Of a DNA stretch of 64,000 nt, positions 1 through 9,545 are shown piece after piece. The translations under genes and the position numbers were made by a program. The notes below the pieces were generated by a model. The model saw only the letters and a list, made by a program, of their open reading frames with translations, was not told the DNA's origin and searched no databases. Source of the DNA: Alistipes sp. (GTDB lineage: Bacteria > Bacteroidota > Bacteroidia > Bacteroidales > Rikenellaceae); NCBI GenBank assembly GCA_017936685.1, contig JAGBFA010000001.1, positions 62,001 to 126,000 of the forward strand. The letters are read 5' to 3'. Position 1 is the first letter of the stretch, and each line of letters starts with the position of its first letter.

Positions 1-548
1 CGGACGACGATCTGGCGTTTGCCATGGAGCGTATCATGCGCCCGACGGCAGAGGCTCTGGCAGCCGAAGGCACACCGTTCTGCGGCGTGTTGTACGGCGG
101 TCTGATGAAGACCGAGAGGGGAGTGAAGGTCATCGAGTTCAACGCCCGTTTCGGCGATCCCGAGACCGAGGTGGTATTGCCGCGCTTGAAGAGCGACGCA
201 TACCGTCTGATGTGCGACATAGCCGACGGCCGCAAGACCTCGGCAGAGTGGAGCAGCGAGGCTACGCTCGGCATTGTGCTGGCATCGAAAGGCTATCCGG
301 GCAGCTATGCCAAAGGCGCGGAGATACGCGGCGTGGAGAGCGTCGACGGAGCGGTCTATCACATGGGCACAGCCGTATGCGACAGCAGACTGGTCACGAA
401 CGGCGGACGCGTGATGATCGTAGTATGCTCGGCACCGACGCTCGCAGAGGCCAGAGACAAGGCGCGCGCCGAGGTGGAGAAGATCGGGTGCGACAACCTG
501 TTCCACCGCAGCGACATAGGAGACAAGGCATTTAAAAACAGAAAATAA
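1..548 (+). CDS. purD: Phosphoribosylamine--glycine ligase, C-terminal part (5' end outside window)
   Basis: PurD (GAR synthetase) joins phosphoribosylamine and glycine with ATP in step 2 of cytoplasmic purine synthesis. Only the C-terminal part, about 180 residues, is present. The frame is open from base 3 and the first visible ATG (24) is internal, because the DDDLAFA codons before it are in frame. The ATP-grasp metal-binding segment EFNARFGDPETEVVLPRL is intact, followed by the usual C-terminal lobe with the GYPGSY stretch. The stop lies 5 bases before folD, so purD, folD and purB look like one transcript. Identity is clear from the ATP-grasp motif. The N-terminal domain cannot be judged. 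Confidence 0.93.
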   Translation, partial: DDDLAFAMERIMRPTAEALAAEGTPFCGVLYGGLMKTERGVKVIEFNARFGDPETEVVLPRLKSDAYRLMCDIADGRKTSAEWSSEATLGIVLASKGYPGSYAKGAEIRGVESVDGAVYHMGTAVCDSRLVTNGGRVMIVVCSAPTLAEARDKARAEVEKIGCDNLFHRSDIGDKAFKNRK

Positions 549-553
549 GAGTT

Positions 554-1405
554 ATGGTTATAAACGGTAGAGAGCTTTCTGCATCGCTCAAAGCTCAGAT
601 GGCCGCTCAGGTGGTCGAATTGACAAAACAATACGGTCGTGCACCGCACTTGGTGGTGATTCTCGTGGGAGAGGATCCGGGCAGTGTTTCGTATGTGACC
701 GGCAAGAGCAAGGCTGCCGACGAGGTGGGTATCCGCAATACCACGCTGCGCCGCGATGCCTCCATATCGGAGCAGGAGCTGCTCGACCTGATTGCCGAGC
801 TCAACGCCGACGACACGGTCGACGGCATACTCGTGCAGCTGCCGCTGCCCAAGCATATCGACGAGGACAAGGTCATAGCAGCCATCGCGGTCGAGAAGGA
901 CGTCGACGGATTCCACCCGCTCAACGTAGCGCGTCTGTGGCTCAAACAGTCATGCGTACTGCCCTGCACGCCCAAAGGCATCATCAAGTTGCTCAAATCG
1001 GCCGATATAGAGATCTCGGGCAAGGAGGCTGTGGTAATAGGCCGCAGCAACATCGTGGGTCTGCCGGTGGCCAAACTGCTGACCGACGAGAATGCTACCG
1101 TGACGGTGGCTCACTCGCGCACGCGCAATCTGGCCGAGGTAACCCGCCGCGCCGATATTCTCGTGGTGGCAATAGGCAAGGAGCGATTCGTTACGGCCGA
1201 CATGATCAAGCCCGGTGCCGTGGTGATCGACGTGGGTGTCAACCGCGACAGCCGCAACGGCAAGTTGTGCGGCGACGTCGATTTCGAGACGTGCGAGCCG
1301 GTGGCATCGTACATCACCAAAGTCCCCGGCGGCGTAGGTCCCATGACCATCTGCTGCCTGATGGAGAATACGATAGAGTGTTTTGTCAAACGCATGAACC
1401 GATAA
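554..1405 (+). CDS. folD: Bifunctional methylene-THF dehydrogenase / methenyl-THF cyclohydrolase
   Basis: FolD interconverts 5,10-methylene-THF, 5,10-methenyl-THF and 10-formyl-THF, the last being the formyl donor for purine synthesis. The 283 residues are the normal family length. The catalytic Tyr-x3-Lys pair is visible at Y47/K51, GILVQLPLP at about 91-99, the DVDGFHP motif at about 116-122, the Rossmann NADP-binding GRSNIVGLP at about 163-171, and PGGVGPMT near the C-terminus. It starts 5 bases after purD and ends 5 bases before purB, so folate one-carbon supply is co-transcribed with two purine genes, which fits its role. Confidence 0.96.
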   Translation: MVINGRELSASLKAQMAAQVVELTKQYGRAPHLVVILVGEDPGSVSYVTGKSKAADEVGIRNTTLRRDASISEQELLDLIAELNADDTVDGILVQLPLPKHIDEDKVIAAIAVEKDVDGFHPLNVARLWLKQSCVLPCTPKGIIKLLKSADIEISGKEAVVIGRSNIVGLPVAKLLTDENATVTVAHSRTRNLAEVTRRADILVVAIGKERFVTADMIKPGAVVIDVGVNRDSRNGKLCGDVDFETCEPVASYITKVPGGVGPMTICCLMENTIECFVKRMNR

Positions 1406-1410
1406 AAGAT

Positions 1411-2706
1411 ATGATCGAAAGATACAGCCGCGAGGTCATGCGCAAGGTGTGGACCGAGAAAAACAAGTTCGATGCCTATCTGCGCGTGGAGATCCTCGCC
1501 TCGGAGGCTTGGAGCCAATTAGGTGTAGTACCGGCCGACGATGTGGCCAAGTTATGGAAGAATGCGTCGTTCGACATTGCCCGCATACAGGAGATCGAAC
1601 AGCAGACGCGTCACGATATAGTGGCATTCACACGCGCCGTCAGCGAGACGTTGGGCGAAGAGCGCAAGTGGGTGCACTACGGTCTGACGAGCACCGACGT
1701 CGTCGATACGGCCAACGGCTATCTGCTCAAACAGGCCAACGCTATTCTGGCCGACGACATAGAGCAGTTCATGACCGTTCTGCGCCGGCAGGCATTGCGA
1801 TTCAAATCGACCCCCTGCATAGGCCGCACCCACGGCATTCATGCCGACATAACGAGCTTCGGCCTGAAATGGGCGTTGTGGTACGAGGAGATGAAGCGCA
1901 ATCTCGAACGCTTCCGCACGGCGGCACGCGGTGTCGAGGTGGGTAAGATAAGCGGCGCGGTGGGCAACTTCGCCAACATACCGCCGTTCATACAGGACTA
2001 CGTATGCCAGAAATTAGGCATCGACAGCGCGAATATCTCAACGCAGGTCATACAGCGCGACCGCCACGCCTACTACATGGCCACATTGGCCGTTATAGCG
2101 TCGAGTCTCGAACAGATGGCTATGGAGGTGCGCAACCTGCAACGCACCGAGGTGCACGAGGTGGAGGAGTCGTTCGGCAAGGGACAGAAGGGTTCGAGTG
2201 CCATGCCTCACAAGCGCAATCCCATCAGCAGCGAAAACATCTGCGGCTGCGCGCGTGTCATGCGCGGTTACATGGCTGCGCTGTACGAGAACGTCGCTCT
2301 GTGGCACGAGCGCGACATATCGCACTCGTCGACCGAGCGCATCATACTGCCCGATGCCACAATGCTGCTCGACTACATGCTGACGCGCTTCCGCGGCATA
2401 CTCGACAATTTAGTGGTATTCGAAGATGTGATGATGGAGAACATCTACCGCACGCGCAAGGTGATATTCGCCCAGCGTGTGATGAATGCCCTGATCGACA
2501 AGGGCCTGTCGCGCGAGCAGGCATACGACACCGTGCAGCCCGTTGCCATGCGCGCCATGAGCGAGCGTGCCGACTATCAGGAGCTTTTGGCCGAGAATGA
2601 AGATGTGATGTCGCACCTCTCGCGCGAGGAGCTCGACAGCTGTTTCACGCTGGATTACTACCTCAAAAACGTCGACTACATATTCGATCGCGTCGGCATA
2701 CAATAG
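1411..2706 (+). CDS. purB: Adenylosuccinate lyase
   Basis: PurB cleaves SAICAR to AICAR and adenylosuccinate to AMP, releasing fumarate in both cases. The 431-residue protein starts at [10 protein letters not shown]. The frame is open further upstream, but only across folD in another frame, so the ATG at 1411, 5 bases after the folD stop, is chosen. Family signatures are HYGLTSTD (about 88-95), GRTHG with the catalytic-type His (about 138-142), and the fumarase/lyase signature [10 protein letters not shown] (about 262-271), whose first Ser is the usual catalytic residue. It is last in the purD-folD-purB cluster. No strong terminator is seen in the 130 bases after it. Confidence 0.96.
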   Translation: MIERYSREVMRKVWTEKNKFDAYLRVEILASEAWSQLGVVPADDVAKLWKNASFDIARIQEIEQQTRHDIVAFTRAVSETLGEERKWVHYGLTSTDVVDTANGYLLKQANAILADDIEQFMTVLRRQALRFKSTPCIGRTHGIHADITSFGLKWALWYEEMKRNLERFRTAARGVEVGKISGAVGNFANIPPFIQDYVCQKLGIDSANISTQVIQRDRHAYYMATLAVIASSLEQMAMEVRNLQRTEVHEVEESFGKGQKGSSAMPHKRNPISSENICGCARVMRGYMAALYENVALWHERDISHSSTERIILPDATMLLDYMLTRFRGILDNLVVFEDVMMENIYRTRKVIFAQRVMNALIDKGLSREQAYDTVQPVAMRAMSERADYQELLAENEDVMSHLSREELDSCFTLDYYLKNVDYIFDRVGIQ

Positions 2707-2786
2707 TTGTGCCGACAGATCGGATATTCGATAATCTCCCGTGTGATCGGCCGAGGAATGTATTTTGCGTCGATCGGATATGAAAA

Positions 2787-2818
2787 TTTGGTTGTTCACA
2801 CGGAAATTGCTATATTTG
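2787..2818 (+). promoter_or_regulatory. Promoter of zeta-like toxin gene
   Basis: TTTG at 2787-2790, a 20-base spacer and TATATTTG at 2811-2818 match the Bacteroidota sigma-ABfr consensus, ending 18 bases before the toxin ATG. The 10-mer GATCGGATAT occurs twice upstream (2718-2727 and 2772-2781), the second copy just before the -33 box. This could be an operator for autoregulation, which is inference only. Confidence 0.6.
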
Positions 2819-2836
2819 CGAGGTGATTGATGAGAT

Positions 2837-3409
2837 ATGCAGAAGCTCTATATCATAGCAGGCTGTAACGGTGCGGGAAAAACCACTGCCTCGTATACCA
2901 TTCTGCCCGATATGCTTCGATGCAACGAATTTGTCAATGCCGACGAGATTGCACGCGGCCTGTCGCCGTTCAATCCCGAGAGCATGGCCATAGATGCCGG
3001 TCGTCTGATGCTGCGACGCATGAACGATCTGCTCGGCGAAGGTGCCGATTTCGCATTCGAAACGACACTCTCGACAAAGAGTTACGCAAAGTTTATCGAC
3101 CGGGCCCACGACTTGGGCTATTTCGTGTCGCTGCTATACTTCTGGCTGCCGACGCCCGAACAGGCTGTCGAGCGCGTCGCCAAGCGGGTAAGCGAGGGCG
3201 GTCATAACATACCGGCCAACGTCATCTGCCGCCGGTATGCCAGCAGTCTGCACAATCTCACATCACTCTACATGCCGATATGCGACTACTGGGTGATATA
3301 CGACAACAGTACGGCCGAAGGGGTGAGAAAGATCGCATACGGTACGAGAGATGAAATAAAGGAGATTATCGATACGTTATCGTACAAAACGATTTTAGAT
3401 TATGAGTGA
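2837..3409 (+). CDS. Zeta toxin-family P-loop kinase
   Basis: This 190-residue P-loop protein resembles the zeta toxin family, whose studied members phosphorylate UDP-N-acetylglucosamine and block cell wall synthesis. Walker A is GCNGAGKTT at 9-17. NADEIARGLSP (about 34-44) and FETTLSTKSY (about 73-82) match the zeta substrate-binding region, and the later R-x3-R-x2-EGGHNIP stretch is also typical of these small zeta-like proteins. It has its own promoter and overlaps the next small gene by 8 bases, giving a two-gene unit closed by a perfect terminator. That layout fits a toxin-antitoxin module. Many Bacteroidota homologues are uncharacterised, so toxicity and substrate are inferred. Confidence 0.8.
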   Translation: MQKLYIIAGCNGAGKTTASYTILPDMLRCNEFVNADEIARGLSPFNPESMAIDAGRLMLRRMNDLLGEGADFAFETTLSTKSYAKFIDRAHDLGYFVSLLYFWLPTPEQAVERVAKRVSEGGHNIPANVICRRYASSLHNLTSLYMPICDYWVIYDNSTAEGVRKIAYGTRDEIKEIIDTLSYKTILDYE

Positions 3410-3560
3410 ATTCGAAATTCGACAGTTACAAGAAAGAATAGATGCAGGTGTGCTTCTTGCACAGAAACGGCTTATAGAGAAGACCAAACGCGAAAACGGC
3501 TATTTGGTCGTCATGCACGACGGCAAGATCGTACATCTGAGTGCCGACGAATTGAAATAG
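3402..3560 (+). CDS. Small partner protein of zeta-like kinase (candidate antitoxin)
   Basis: A 52-residue protein, MSEFEIRQLQERIDAG at the start and ending LSADELK. Its ATG lies inside the last codons of the zeta-like gene (8-base overlap), which suggests translational coupling. The N-terminal half should form one amphipathic helix rich in Q/E/K/R. The C-terminal half reads YLVVMHDGKIVHL, a short beta-hairpin-like stretch. There is no DNA-binding motif and no similarity to the epsilon antitoxin that I can see, and here the partner follows the kinase instead of preceding it. Antitoxin function is inferred from coupling and size alone. Confidence 0.65.
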   Translation: MSEFEIRQLQERIDAGVLLAQKRLIEKTKRENGYLVVMHDGKIVHLSADELK

Positions 3561-3580
3561 GTGTCAGATATTCGATATGA

Positions 3581-3610
3581 CTCCTCCGAGATATCTCGGA
3601 GGAGTTTTTT
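3581..3610 (+). terminator. Rho-independent terminator of the zeta-like unit
   Basis: Perfect 10-bp stem CTCCTCCGAG / CTCGGAGGAG with loop ATAT, followed by six T. It starts 20 bases after the small partner gene. Confidence 0.93.
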
Positions 3611-3704
3611 GTATGCCGAGTTCGAGAGATAAACATTTTCACTCTGCGAAGTAGCAAGCAACTCGGAAGTCTCGCGGTCAGAAATGCGTTTGTCTGCCCA
3701 AAGC

Positions 3705-3746
3705 GAGATTCTTACGTCCAGTCTGCGACTGCTCCTCAGAATGACA
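3705..3746 (+). repeat. Short dispersed repeat (GATTCT...AGAATGACA type)
   Basis: Begins GAGATTCTTACGTC and ends CTCCTCAGAATGACA. It has the same ends and length as copies at 58131-58172 and, inverted, 9678-9718, but a diverged middle. The ends are partly self-complementary (GATTCT/AGAATGA). It lies just left of palindromic element A, as it does next to the other elements. Confidence 0.7.
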
Positions 3747-3782
3747 TGACAGTGGGAATATACTCCAAAGAGCCACAATTGT

Positions 3783-3906
3783 TTTTTTTCGTCAAAATGC
3801 CGCAGATGCGACTCTCCGACAGAGCGAGACGATGGTCTGCACCGTGTGTACTGCCCATTGTCAAGCGACAAGGAGAGGAAGCAGGTGCAGTGTTTTCACG
3901 AAAAAG
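3783..3906 (+). repeat. Palindromic element, copy A (most diverged)
   Basis: Ends are TTTTTTCGTCAAAATGCCGC on the left and GTTTTCACGAAAAAG on the right, the same borders as copies B-D. The centre pairs CTCTCC (3812-3817) with GGAGAG (3872-3877) and GACGATGG (3828-3835) with CCATTGTC (3854-3861, one G.T pair) around a loop holding GCAC...GTAC. The stem between these segments is imperfect, so this copy looks older. Left of it is the same TCCAAAGA-CCAC flank found next to the other copies. Confidence 0.7.
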
Positions 3907-4107
3907 ACAAATCCCATATACGCACGATTCAATCATATCGGTGAGTATGGTATGGCGGGATTAGCACAAGGTTGTCGGATCAAGGGCAAAGATACGAATA
4001 AATGTGGAAGGAAACGAACTGACCGATCGACTATTTACGAGAAAAACAGCGCATAATAACGCCCTGTTTTCTCGCTTTGACAAAGTCGAAATATGTTTGT
4101 CTCTCGA

Positions 4108-4647
4108 TCAACCGAGCGACCGTCCCAGTTCGTATGCCGTTTTCAGGGCTGAATGTCCTGCAATCTCGCCCGGATCGGTGACTCCGCCGGCAAATACCGA
4201 ACCGGCCAGACGGGCACGGTCGAAACACTCTATCCACCCTTCCAGTCCGGATACGGCGCGTGCCGGAACATACTCCTCGTCTTCGGCCGCGCTGCTCAAC
4301 ATATAGATGTCGGTAAAGCGATAGTCGGAGCCGAACAACGGATTGGCACGGTCGAGCAGAGTCTTCATCGCGCCGCTCATCTCGTAGTAGTAGATAGGTG
4401 TAGCGAAAGCTATTACGTCGGCATCGTGCATCTTGGCGACGATCTGCTGAGCATCGTCCTTTATGGCGCATCTTCCAGTCTTGACGCATGCAAGACAACC
4501 GCGGCAGAAATGAAGATCTTTGCCTGCCAGAGTAAGCAGCTCAACGTGATTGCCGGCATCACCGGCTCCGCGGGCGAACTCCGCAGCCAAAGCGTGAGAG
4601 TTGCTGTTGGCGCGCAGGCTCGTGGATATTACCAATATCGTTTTCAT
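4108..4647 (-). CDS. Flavodoxin-fold NAD(P)H-dependent oxidoreductase (iron-sulfur flavoprotein-like)
   Basis: A 179-residue protein of the NADPH-dependent FMN reductase/flavodoxin-like family. The N-terminal strand and phosphate loop (VISTSLRANSNSHAL, about 6-20) fit FMN phosphate binding. ATPIYYYEMSGAMKTLLDR (about 82-100) is the second flavin-binding segment. A compact cysteine motif, CRGCLACVKTGRC (C48, C51, C54, C60), resembles that of iron-sulfur flavoproteins. Natural substrate is unknown and quinone or disulfide reduction is possible. It stands alone on the minus strand between a repeat region and udk. Confidence 0.82.
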   Translation of the reverse strand: MKTILVISTSLRANSNSHALAAEFARGAGDAGNHVELLTLAGKDLHFCRGCLACVKTGRCAIKDDAQQIVAKMHDADVIAFATPIYYYEMSGAMKTLLDRANPLFGSDYRFTDIYMLSSAAEDEEYVPARAVSGLEGWIECFDRARLAGSVFAGGVTDPGEIAGHSALKTAYELGRSLG

Positions 4648-4789
4648 AATCAGTATATTTATTTAGGTATCATTCGTTTTCCCGTCTGCATTGCAAAGTT
4701 ACGCTTTTATGACGATATAAACAGCCCCCGTTTACCGTTTTAAATACCGATATCATCGATCCGCCGGCAACTTCGATTTTGACACTGCA

Positions 4790-4820
4790 CAAAACAGCCC
4801 GTCCGACGAACCGGACGGGC
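4790..4820 (-). terminator. Terminator downstream of udk
   Basis: Perfect 9-bp stem GCCCGTCCG / CGGACGGGC with a 6-base loop (4797-4820). Read on the minus strand it is followed by TGTTTTGTG, a weak T tract. It begins 35 bases beyond the udk stop. Confidence 0.75.
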
Positions 4821-4854
4821 AATGGTGCTTCGACTGCGACAAAAGACTGTCGGG

Positions 4855-5475
4855 CTATTTATTGTCGATCAGCGAACGTATGTTCTGAATCAGCATCGAC
4901 ACGGCCACAGAGTTGAAACCGCCCTCCGGAATAATCACATCGGCATACTTCTTCGATGGCTCGACGAACTCTTCGTGCATGGGCTTGACCGTATTGGTAT
5001 ATTGCTCGATAACGGACTGCATCGTGCGGCCGCGGTCGCACACGTCGCGCAAGATACGGCGCGCCAGTCGTAGATCGGCATCGGTATCGACATAGACCTT
5101 GATGTCCATCAGATCGCGCAGCTCCTTGTTCTCGAAGATCAGGATTCCGTCGACGATAATCACTCGCGAGGGCTTGACCAGCACCTTCTCGTCGGTGCGG
5201 TTGTGCTCGACGAACGAATATACGGGGTGGGCGATGGGCACATTGTTTTTCAACGCACGGATATGTTCGACAAGCATATCCGTATCGAATGCCTGCGGGT
5301 GGTCGTAGTTGAGCCGCGTGCGCTCCTCGTAGGTCAGTTCGGGGTGTGCCTTGTAGTAGTAGTCGTGACACAATGTGGCGACGTCATCGCCGATGAACGC
5401 CTCCTGCAATCGCTTGACGAGCGTACTCTTGCCTGATCCGGTGCCTCCGGCGACACCGATAACGGTTACCTCCAT
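4855..5475 (-). CDS. udk: Uridine kinase
   Basis: Uridine/cytidine kinase phosphorylates uridine and cytidine to UMP and CMP in pyrimidine salvage. The 206 residues match the family length. The P-loop is GGTGSGKST at 10-18. CHDYYYK (about 36-42) carries the catalytic/substrate Asp and Tyr region, NYDHPQAFD (about 56-64) is the conserved substrate loop, and R-x-L-RD-V--RGR forms the lid. A gyrB terminator lies just upstream and a terminator downstream, so it is probably transcribed alone. Confidence 0.94.
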   Translation of the reverse strand: MEVTVIGVAGGTGSGKSTLVKRLQEAFIGDDVATLCHDYYYKAHPELTYEERTRLNYDHPQAFDTDMLVEHIRALKNNVPIAHPVYSFVEHNRTDEKVLVKPSRVIIVDGILIFENKELRDLMDIKVYVDTDADLRLARRILRDVCDRGRTMQSVIEQYTNTVKPMHEEFVEPSKKYADVIIPEGGFNSVAVSMLIQNIRSLIDNK

Positions 5476-5500
5476 TGTAAAAGCATTTAAGGTTTATAAT

Positions 5501-5533
5501 AAAAAGAGGATCAACCCCTAAGGGTCAATCCTC
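5501..5533 (-). terminator. Terminator downstream of gyrB
   Basis: Minus-strand stem GAGGATTGACCC / GGGTTGATCCTC with loop TTAG and a following run of five T. Two internal positions pair as G.U only in the minus-strand RNA and would be mismatches on the plus strand, which fixes its direction towards the end of gyrB. Confidence 0.85.
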
Positions 5534-5541
5534 CTTCAATG

Positions 5542-7518
<1,977 letters not shown>

Positions 7519-7538
7519 TTATCGTCAATATTAACGCA

Positions 7539-7569
7539 CAAAGATATAAATTTATTTTGAGAATCGCAA
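7539..7569 (-). promoter_or_regulatory. gyrB promoter
   Basis: On the minus strand TATCTTTG (7546-7539) is preceded after 19 bases by TTGC, close to the TTTG -33 box. The -7 box ends 35 bases before the gyrB ATG. Confidence 0.6.
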
Positions 7570-7671
7570 TATGTCACAACACATTTAATCGCCGCTTCGA
7601 CAGCGGTAAAACATGCGCGGACGCTCCTGCCCGCAATACACTCGGCAGGTCGGGATACAGCAGAAAGAGTG

Positions 7672-7922
7672 CTATCGGCTGACGAAAGGATCGCCCTGCG
7701 GATCGCGGCTCACGATCCAGCGGAAAGCATTGACTAAAAACAGATTTGCGTGGTATCGGCGAACTCCACATGTGCCGGCTCGGCCTGTGTATCGTAACAT
7801 AGCAATGCCTTGAAGCGGGGAACGCGTGCATAGTCGGCAGGGTAGTCGCTGACCGATTGAGCCGATGCGCAAAGTGTTGCACATAGCAAAAGCAAAGCTG
7901 CAAACAGCTTCGGTAACCGCAT
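7672..7922 (-). pseudogene. ThuA-domain secreted protein, remnant with internal deletion and frameshift
   Basis: From ATG 7922 the frame gives a clear signal peptide (MRLPKLFAALLLLCATLCASAQ), then SDYPADYARVPRFKALL and AEPAHVEFADT, the start of Bacteroidota ThuA-like proteins, and stops after about 62 residues. In another frame immediately after, ANLFLVNAFRWIVSRDPQG and GDPFVSR then a stop reproduce the usual C-terminal end of the same family. About 180-200 middle residues are missing and the two ends are joined out of frame near 7735-7755. It starts 6 bases after the ftsE stop, so it was probably co-transcribed. Family assignment is from memory of related proteins. Confidence 0.7.
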
Positions 7923-7928
7923 GATATA

Positions 7929-8669
7929 TCAATTATTAGATGCCTGCAACAACGTGGCCATATCCACCTCGTTGATATGCCCATGGGAGAACATTATCGT
8001 GCGCGACGGATACTGCTCTATAAGCGCAATATTATGGGTCGACATGACAACGGCGCACCCGTCGGCCGCGATACGCTTGAACAACTCCATGATACCGTCG
8101 GCCGTCAGGGGATCGAGATTGCCCGTAGGCTCGTCGGCCAAAAGCAGGCGCGGACGGTTCAAAAGGGCACGTGCAATGACCAGTCGCTGCTGCTCGCCGC
8201 CCGACAACTCGAAAGGCATCTTATATGATTTCTGCTCCAAACCCGTCAGATGCAGCACCTCGTCGATACGCTGACGTATGGCTTTCTCGTCAGACCAGCC
8301 GGTGGCGCGCATGACATCGTAGAGATTGCGGAATACGTTGCGGTCGGTCAACAGCTGATAATCCTGGAAGACTATGCCCATGCTCCTGCGCAGGTAGGGG
8401 ATCTCCTTGCGCTTGATCCGGCGCAGATCGAATCCGACCACTTCGCCCTGACCCTCCGACAGATCGATCTCGGCATATAAAGTTTTGAGCAAGGTGCTCT
8501 TGCCGCTGCCCACACGGCCGATGAGATATACGAATTCTCCTGCATCGACCCTCAGGTCGACTCCCGACAGAACCAGCTCGTCCGAAGAGTATGTCTTGCG
8601 GCTGCGACGCTTGCCGTCGGTGTGATATATCGAGACATTCCTAAGATCGATTACACGTACACTATCCAT
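7929..8669 (-). CDS. ftsE: Cell division ABC transporter ATPase FtsE
   Basis: FtsE is the ATPase that with membrane protein FtsX controls septal peptidoglycan hydrolases. The chosen start (8669, MDSVRVIDLRN) gives 246 residues. The frame is open upstream to 8858, but that extension covers the tmRNA 5' end and promoter and has no family similarity. Walker A is GRVGSGKST (51-59), the ABC signature LSGGEQQR (155-162), and Walker B LLLADEP (about 175-181) with the FtsE-typical GNLDP. ftsX is not adjacent and a broken ThuA gene follows. It could be another LolD/MacB-like ATPase, but length and the VFQDYQLL region favour FtsE. Confidence 0.82.
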   Translation of the reverse strand: MDSVRVIDLRNVSIYHTDGKRRSRKTYSSDELVLSGVDLRVDAGEFVYLIGRVGSGKSTLLKTLYAEIDLSEGQGEVVGFDLRRIKRKEIPYLRRSMGIVFQDYQLLTDRNVFRNLYDVMRATGWSDEKAIRQRIDEVLHLTGLEQKSYKMPFELSGGEQQRLVIARALLNRPRLLLADEPTGNLDPLTADGIMELFKRIAADGCAVVMSTHNIALIEQYPSRTIMFSHGHINEVDMATLLQASNN

Positions 8670-8708
8670 TTCGCGAATGATTTTATATATGGCAAATGTA
8701 CGATTATT

Positions 8709-8739
8709 TTTGCATTCGACAAAAAATATAGTAATTTTG
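8709..8739 (+). promoter_or_regulatory. ssrA (tmRNA) promoter
   Basis: TTTG (8709-8712), a 19-base spacer and TAATTTTG (8732-8739) match the Bacteroidota consensus exactly. Transcription would start near 8746, leaving a leader of about 30 bases to be removed by RNase P before the mature tmRNA end at 8778. Confidence 0.8.
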
Positions 8740-8777
8740 CACGGCAGTTGGAAACACACCTTCTTGCACGACCGATC

Positions 8778-9177
8778 GGGGGCGACCGGTTTTGACAGCA
8801 GGTAGAATTCGATTGTAAGCATGTCGAGCATTGTGTGGGGTCTCGTAAATCGCAACACTCAAACTACAAATGGCAATAACAGCTATGCACTCGCTGCCTA
8901 ATTTTCAAGGGAAATTGGCTTAATCGCGCGGTTCAAGGCAATCGTGCGACGAGTATCCCGAAAGGCGATTCCGCTCTTTAACCGTCTTTCATACGGGGTA
9001 TCATCTATTAAGAGATAGTGCGATATGTGTCTCGGTTATCGTGCGAAATCAAGAGGCTGGGACCCGGGTTTGGCTGCCGCCTGCCGTGCTCGGGTAGAAG
9101 GATCAAACGGCCGGCTAAACATGTAGAAAGCTCTTGGGTTCCTTGTTTGGACGAGGGTTCGACTCCCTCCGCCTCCA
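8778..9177 (+). ncRNA. ssrA: Transfer-messenger RNA
   Basis: tmRNA rescues stalled ribosomes and tags the nascent peptide. The 5' end GGGGGCGACCGGTTTTGACA and the 3' T-arm GGTTCGACTCCCTCCGCCTCC are the usual signatures. GGGGGCG (8778-8784) pairs with CGCCTCC (9170-9176) to form the tRNA-like acceptor stem, with A9177 as discriminator. The following bases are CTC, so CCA is not encoded and must be added. The tag frame at 8872-8901 reads GNNSYALAA then TAA, close to other Bacteroidota tags (GETNYALAA, GENNYALAA). Length of about 400 bases is normal. Confidence 0.96.
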
Positions 9178-9179
9178 CT

Positions 9180-9380
9180 CTTTTTCGTGAAAAGGCATCA
9201 TTTGCTTCGCCTCGATCAAATCCGCAAATGGGCAGTACGCTAAGTACAGCCCATCTGCGGATTTTTCACGTGCGGCTTCATTCCATGCACTTTTTCTCGC
9301 CGCGGCAAAGCCGAAGTAAACTTCGCTTTGCTCGTTCGGCTTAACGAAAAAGTTGTAACTAACGCCTTTTGACGAAAAAG
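9180..9380 (-). repeat. Palindromic element, copy B (with extra arm)
   Basis: Borders CTTTTTCGTGAAAAGGC (9180) and CGCCTTTTGACGAAAAAG (ending 9380). Central hairpin: AAATCCGCAAATGGGC (9218-9233) pairs with GCCCATCTGCGGATTT (9249-9264) with one mismatch, around a loop containing GTAC...GTAC. Compared with C and D it has about 90 extra bases on the 9265-9355 side, which contain a second nested hairpin (AAGCCGAA / TTCGGCTT, with GAAGTAAACTTC inside). It begins directly after the tmRNA 3' end. Confidence 0.8.
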
Positions 9381-9400
9381 AGGGTAGTGGTTCTTTGGAG

Positions 9401-9522
9401 GTTTTCCGTGAAAAGCGGCATTCTACTGCCGCGCACTGGCTCCGCCGGATAGGAAATACGTCAGTATGTCCTATCCGGCGGAGCTTCGTTTGCGTGGTAT
9501 AATACCGCTTTTGACGAAAAAG
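9401..9522 (-). repeat. Palindromic element, copy C (perfect 16-bp stem)
   Basis: Borders GTTTTCCGTGAAAAGCGGC and CCGCTTTTGACGAAAAAGG. Central stem GCTCCGCCGGATAGGA (9439-9454) pairs perfectly with TCCTATCCGGCGGAGC (9469-9484). The loop carries ATAC...GTAT in element orientation, where copies B and D have GTAC...GTAC. The terminal stem is AAAAGCGG/CCGCTTTT, where D has AAAAGGCG/CGCCTTTT. The sequence between elements B and C (9381-9400) matches the flank of copies A and D. Confidence 0.82.
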
Positions 9523-9545
9523 GGCGCATGATTCTTGGAAAACGA

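Larger units (their letters stand above)
3611..4107. other. Gene-free stretch with dispersed repeats
   Basis: About 500 bases between the zeta-unit terminator and the flavodoxin-like gene. It holds one short dispersed repeat (3705-3746) and one palindromic element (3783-3906). The remainder (3907-4107) shows no gene or motif that I can support. Open frames here are interrupted or run across repeats and look non-coding. Confidence 0.7.

Noticed and set aside
937..1410. Upstream extension of the purB frame
   Set aside because: It lies wholly inside folD in another frame and adds a low-complexity Arg/Gln-rich stretch. The ATG at 1411 gives the normal PurB N-terminus.
9155..9177. att site at the ssrA 3' end
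   Set aside because: No second copy of the tmRNA 3' sequence and no integrase gene were found in the window.
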